DNA of 8,681 nucleotides from contig CAJCIF010000374.1 of NCBI GenBank assembly GCA_903970355.1, positions 1 to 8,681 of the forward strand, read 5' to 3'. The translations under genes and the position numbers were made by a program. Shown one piece after another: positions 6,920 through 8,681 of this stretch; position 1 is the first letter of the stretch, and each line of letters begins with the position of its first letter. Source of the stretch: Actinomycetota bacterium (GTDB taxonomy: Bacteria > Cyanobacteriota > Vampirovibrionia > Obscuribacterales > Obscuribacteraceae). Under the pieces are notes generated by a model. It did no database searches and was not told the DNA's origin. It saw only the letters and a program-made list of their open reading frames with translations.

Positions 6920-7818
6920 GTTGTCCCCGCGTTGATACCAAATTCCTCAATGGTGAAAGTGCGATTTTTGGTCAACGACTTCACCTCACGAAAACCAAGC
7001 CCTTTATATGGTTCATTTGCCACCCAGAGAATCGGTTCACGTTTGGGCACTGATCCGGCAGGTGGCATAGGCAACATCAGCGATTTAGCGGAATGGTGGG
7101 CAATATGTCCTGTGAAGTGATGATGTTCCTGGTGAATATGCCCGTAAAAGACGGTTACGTTTTTGAAGGGCATCAATAATTTGATTGCAGCATCGCCATC
7201 TTTCGTTGTCCAATCCCACTGTGGATAAAGATCGAAAAGCGGCCGATGTGTAAACACAACAATATTAGCATCTGGTTTTTGTAGTTTCAGATCGTCTTCC
7301 AGCCATTGCAACTGTGTCTTACCAATAATTCCCCCCGGGTCCGAAACGTTGTCGATCACTATGAAATGGACCCCCTTGTGGTCCCAAGTATAGTGAGTTG
7401 CGCCGAAGAACTCTTTGTACATTTCGCCATTGTCGAGTGAGGCATCGTGCTCACCCGGCATAAACAACACTTTAAACGAACTCAGCTCACTGACTATATC
7501 TTTGAATTCCTTCATACGCTGCTTTCTAACCGAAGCATCATCAGAAATTTGAGTTAGATCGCCTGTGAAAACAATGAATTCCGGCTTTTGTTCTAGCCCT
7601 TGCAATTCTTTGATTGCTTTAGGCAAGGTTCCCTTTGCATCAGGATTCACCTTTTTACCATCAAAACCCCAGTGCGTATCTGAAAGCTGAACAAAGAAAA
7701 AATCCTTTTTCGGCGAGAAGGCCTGGGCGGAATGTTGATTGGAAAGGGTCGAGACGAAAACGACTCCACCTATAGATGCTAACTTCAGAAATTCTCTTCT
7801 ATCAATCTGATCGTCCAT
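6916..7818 (-). CDS. Tat-exported calcineurin-like metallophosphoesterase
   Basis: This 300-residue enzyme begins with a twin-arginine signal, DRREFLKLAS (6-15), followed by a hydrophobic stretch and AQA (31-33) as likely cleavage site. That implies export of a folded, metal-loaded protein. The metallophosphoesterase motifs are in order: SDTHWG (46-51, Asp47 and His49), TGDLT (85-89, Asp87), PGEHDAS (121-127, in place of the usual GNHD), FTHRPLFD (189-196, His191) and YGHIHQE (225-231, His227 and His229). These build a two-metal centre for hydrolysing phosphate mono- or diesters. In most relatives the Asn of GNHD is a metal ligand and transition-state contact; here it is Glu123. A His cluster EHHHFTGHIAHH (231-242) follows the last motif. 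The substrate is not predictable. ATG 7818 has GAGAG seven bases upstream (7826-7830). The gene is coupled to the downstream cupredoxin and divergent from the sigma factor gene. Family and export route are firm. Confidence 0.95.
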   Translation of the reverse strand: MDDQIDRREFLKLASIGGVVFVSTLSNQHSAQAFSPKKDFFFVQLSDTHWGFDGKKVNPDAKGTLPKAIKELQGLEQKPEFIVFTGDLTQISDDASVRKQRMKEFKDIVSELSSFKVLFMPGEHDASLDNGEMYKEFFGATHYTWDHKGVHFIVIDNVSDPGGIIGKTQLQWLEDDLKLQKPDANIVVFTHRPLFDLYPQWDWTTKDGDAAIKLLMPFKNVTVFYGHIHQEHHHFTGHIAHHSAKSLMLPMPPAGSVPKREPILWVANEPYKGLGFREVKSLTKNRTFTIEEFGINAGTT

Positions 7819-7966
7819 ATTTTTACTCTCATTGAACTACCGAGAGTGATAACCAGGGGGCTTCGAAATTTATTCACGTTACCTATTTATCAAATGGGTT
7901 TTTCTAAATGGAATAAATCCGTGGCTCTTATGGTTTATCTTTCTAGAACGCGCTGGTCCCGCCAAA
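7819..7966. promoter_or_regulatory. Divergent control region between phosphoesterase and ECF sigma factor genes
   Basis: This AT-rich 148-base gap must hold start signals for both directions. It includes a ribosome binding site for the phosphoesterase (GAGAG on the minus strand at 7826-7830) and an exact 8-base inverted repeat, ATTTATTC (7868-7875) and GAATAAAT (7911-7918), whose arms are 35 bases apart. I do not see the GGAAC plus CGT pair typical of many ECF-sigma promoters, nor a convincing -35/-10 pair for the housekeeping sigma factor. The sigma gene lacks an obvious ribosome binding site before its ATG. Confidence 0.4.
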
Positions 7967-8569
7967 ATGATTTATCCACTGACATCAAGGCAAAAAAGAT
8001 TCGAGAAGCTGGTTAGCCCGTTTGTCGGTCCACTCTTCAAACTGGCCTATTTTAGAATGGGCAACACTCAAGACGCTGAAGATGCCGTGCAAGATACATT
8101 ATTGAAAGCCTATCGGTCCTTTGGTACTTTTGAAACCGGTACCAATGCCAAGGCTTGGCTCACCAAGATATTACTGAATGCCAGTAATGACTTATTCAGC
8201 AAAAAAACCAGACAACTTGATACCATATCGCTGGATGAGGGGCTTGAAGAAATACAAATGCAGCAGAGCGCTTCTGCATCGTTGCAAAACCCTGAGTTGA
8301 TTGCACAGCAAAATGAAATCGATCCGGCTTTATTGGCTGCCCTGCGTTCTCTCCCTTCCACACTGCTCTTCCCTCTGCTACTAAGAGAGATTGAAGAATT
8401 GAGCTATCAAGAAATATCAACACTAATCAGTGTGCCAATCGGTACAGTGATGTCTCGTCTCTATCGAGCCCGACAGCTTGTACGCGCAAGATTGGAAGGA
8501 ACAACTGAAAACAAGATGCATACTAAAAACAAAGACAAATCAGATTTACGCGAGGACGCCGGATCATGA
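7967..8569 (+). CDS. ECF (extracytoplasmic function) RNA polymerase sigma factor
   Basis: This 200-residue sigma-70 family protein has only regions 2 and 4, the ECF plan. Region 2 (about 13-82) contains the core-binding and -10 recognition sequence with DAEDAVQDTLLKAYRSFGTF (36-55) and AWLTKILLNASND (63-75). A polar linker of about 40 residues follows. Region 4 (about 121-176) ends in the helix-turn-helix LSYQEISTLISVPIGTVMSR (145-164) plus LYRARQLVRARL for -35 binding. A charged, Lys-rich tail of some 24 residues comes after. It would direct RNA polymerase to a small regulon in response to an envelope or redox signal. Its stop overlaps the ATG of the anti-sigma gene (ATGA at 8566-8569), so the two are coupled and probably a switch pair. 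Self-activation and control of the divergent phosphoesterase/cupredoxin pair are plausible from gene order only. No clear Shine-Dalgarno sequence precedes the ATG, so the exact start is less sure than the family. Confidence 0.95.
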   Translation: MIYPLTSRQKRFEKLVSPFVGPLFKLAYFRMGNTQDAEDAVQDTLLKAYRSFGTFETGTNAKAWLTKILLNASNDLFSKKTRQLDTISLDEGLEEIQMQQSASASLQNPELIAQQNEIDPALLAALRSLPSTLLFPLLLREIEELSYQEISTLISVPIGTVMSRLYRARQLVRARLEGTTENKMHTKNKDKSDLREDAGS

Positions 8570-8681
8570 AGTGCAACGAAGCGAGACCTTTGCTAGATCC
8601 GATGCTGGATGGATATCTAGATGCAAAAGACATGGCTCTGGTGCTGGATCATCTTAAGACTTGCCTTGATTGCGCAAAGAA
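8566..8681 (+). CDS. Zinc-binding anti-sigma factor (ZAS/zf-HC2 type), 5' part only
   Basis: Only the first 38 residues are present before the right edge. They begin MKCNEARPLLDPMLDGYLD and contain HLKTCLDC, with His29, Cys33 and Cys36 in the H-x3-C-x2-C arrangement of zinc anti-sigma domains, plus Cys3 as the usual fourth ligand near the start. Such proteins bind region 2/4 of their ECF partner and hold it inactive, often releasing it on oxidation or after proteolysis when they carry a transmembrane helix; whether this one has such a helix lies beyond the window. GAGGA (8552-8556) is a good ribosome binding site nine bases before the ATG, and the ATG overlaps the sigma factor stop. Gene order and motif agree strongly. 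Confidence 0.87.
   Translation, partial: MKCNEARPLLDPMLDGYLDAKDMALVLDHLKTCLDCAK

Noticed and set aside
8566..8681. Reading the cut gene at the right edge as a hypothetical protein only
   Set aside because: The H-x3-C-x2-C motif, early cysteine and overlap with an ECF sigma gene together support a zinc anti-sigma factor.
1..8681. Mobile element, phage, CRISPR or toxin-antitoxin content
   Set aside because: No transposase, integrase, terminal inverted repeats, regularly spaced repeats or small paired toxin-like genes are visible on either strand.

Overview
The window is ordinary bacterial chromosome, densely coded on both strands with short gaps. It holds nine protein genes, two of them cut by the window edges. 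I see no rRNA, tRNA, insertion sequence, CRISPR array or integration scar. Hanks-type kinase with extracytoplasmic repeats, Tat-exported enzyme, periplasmic CuA-type cupredoxin and ECF sigma/zinc anti-sigma pair suggest a free-living, respiring, diderm-like bacterium with elaborate envelope signalling. The style recalls Obscuribacterales/Melainabacteria (non-photosynthetic relatives of Cyanobacteria), or otherwise Acidobacteria or Planctomycetes. This placement is an impression from protein style, not something the sequence proves.

Layout. Positions 1-816 (minus): 5' part of an AlgI/DltB-like MBOAT O-acyltransferase, cut by the left edge. Positions 938-3169 (minus): a transmembrane serine/threonine kinase with an extracytoplasmic TPR-like region, probably starting at a TTG. 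Divergent from it, 3238-6563 (plus) is a tight three-gene run: a secreted protein of unknown function, a large polytopic GT-C/TMTC-like glycosyltransferase candidate, and an 80-residue single-pass membrane protein. The run ends tail to tail with a minus-strand pair at 6578-7818: a Tat-exported calcineurin-like metallophosphoesterase translationally coupled to a small exported cupredoxin with a complete CuA-type ligand motif. Divergent from that pair, 7967-8681 (plus) is an ECF sigma factor overlapping the start of its zinc-binding anti-sigma factor, cut by the right edge.

How the genes may work together. The left two thirds look like an envelope-modification neighbourhood: acyl transfer (MBOAT), lipid-linked sugar transfer (GT-C protein), a secreted partner and a receptor-like kinase. 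The right third looks like a stress or metal-responsive module, with an ECF sigma/anti-sigma switch beside an exported phosphoesterase and copper protein. The most interesting unit is the coupled metallophosphoesterase/CuA-cupredoxin pair next to the sigma switch. No oxidase catalytic subunit is in view, so the role of the CuA-type site is open.
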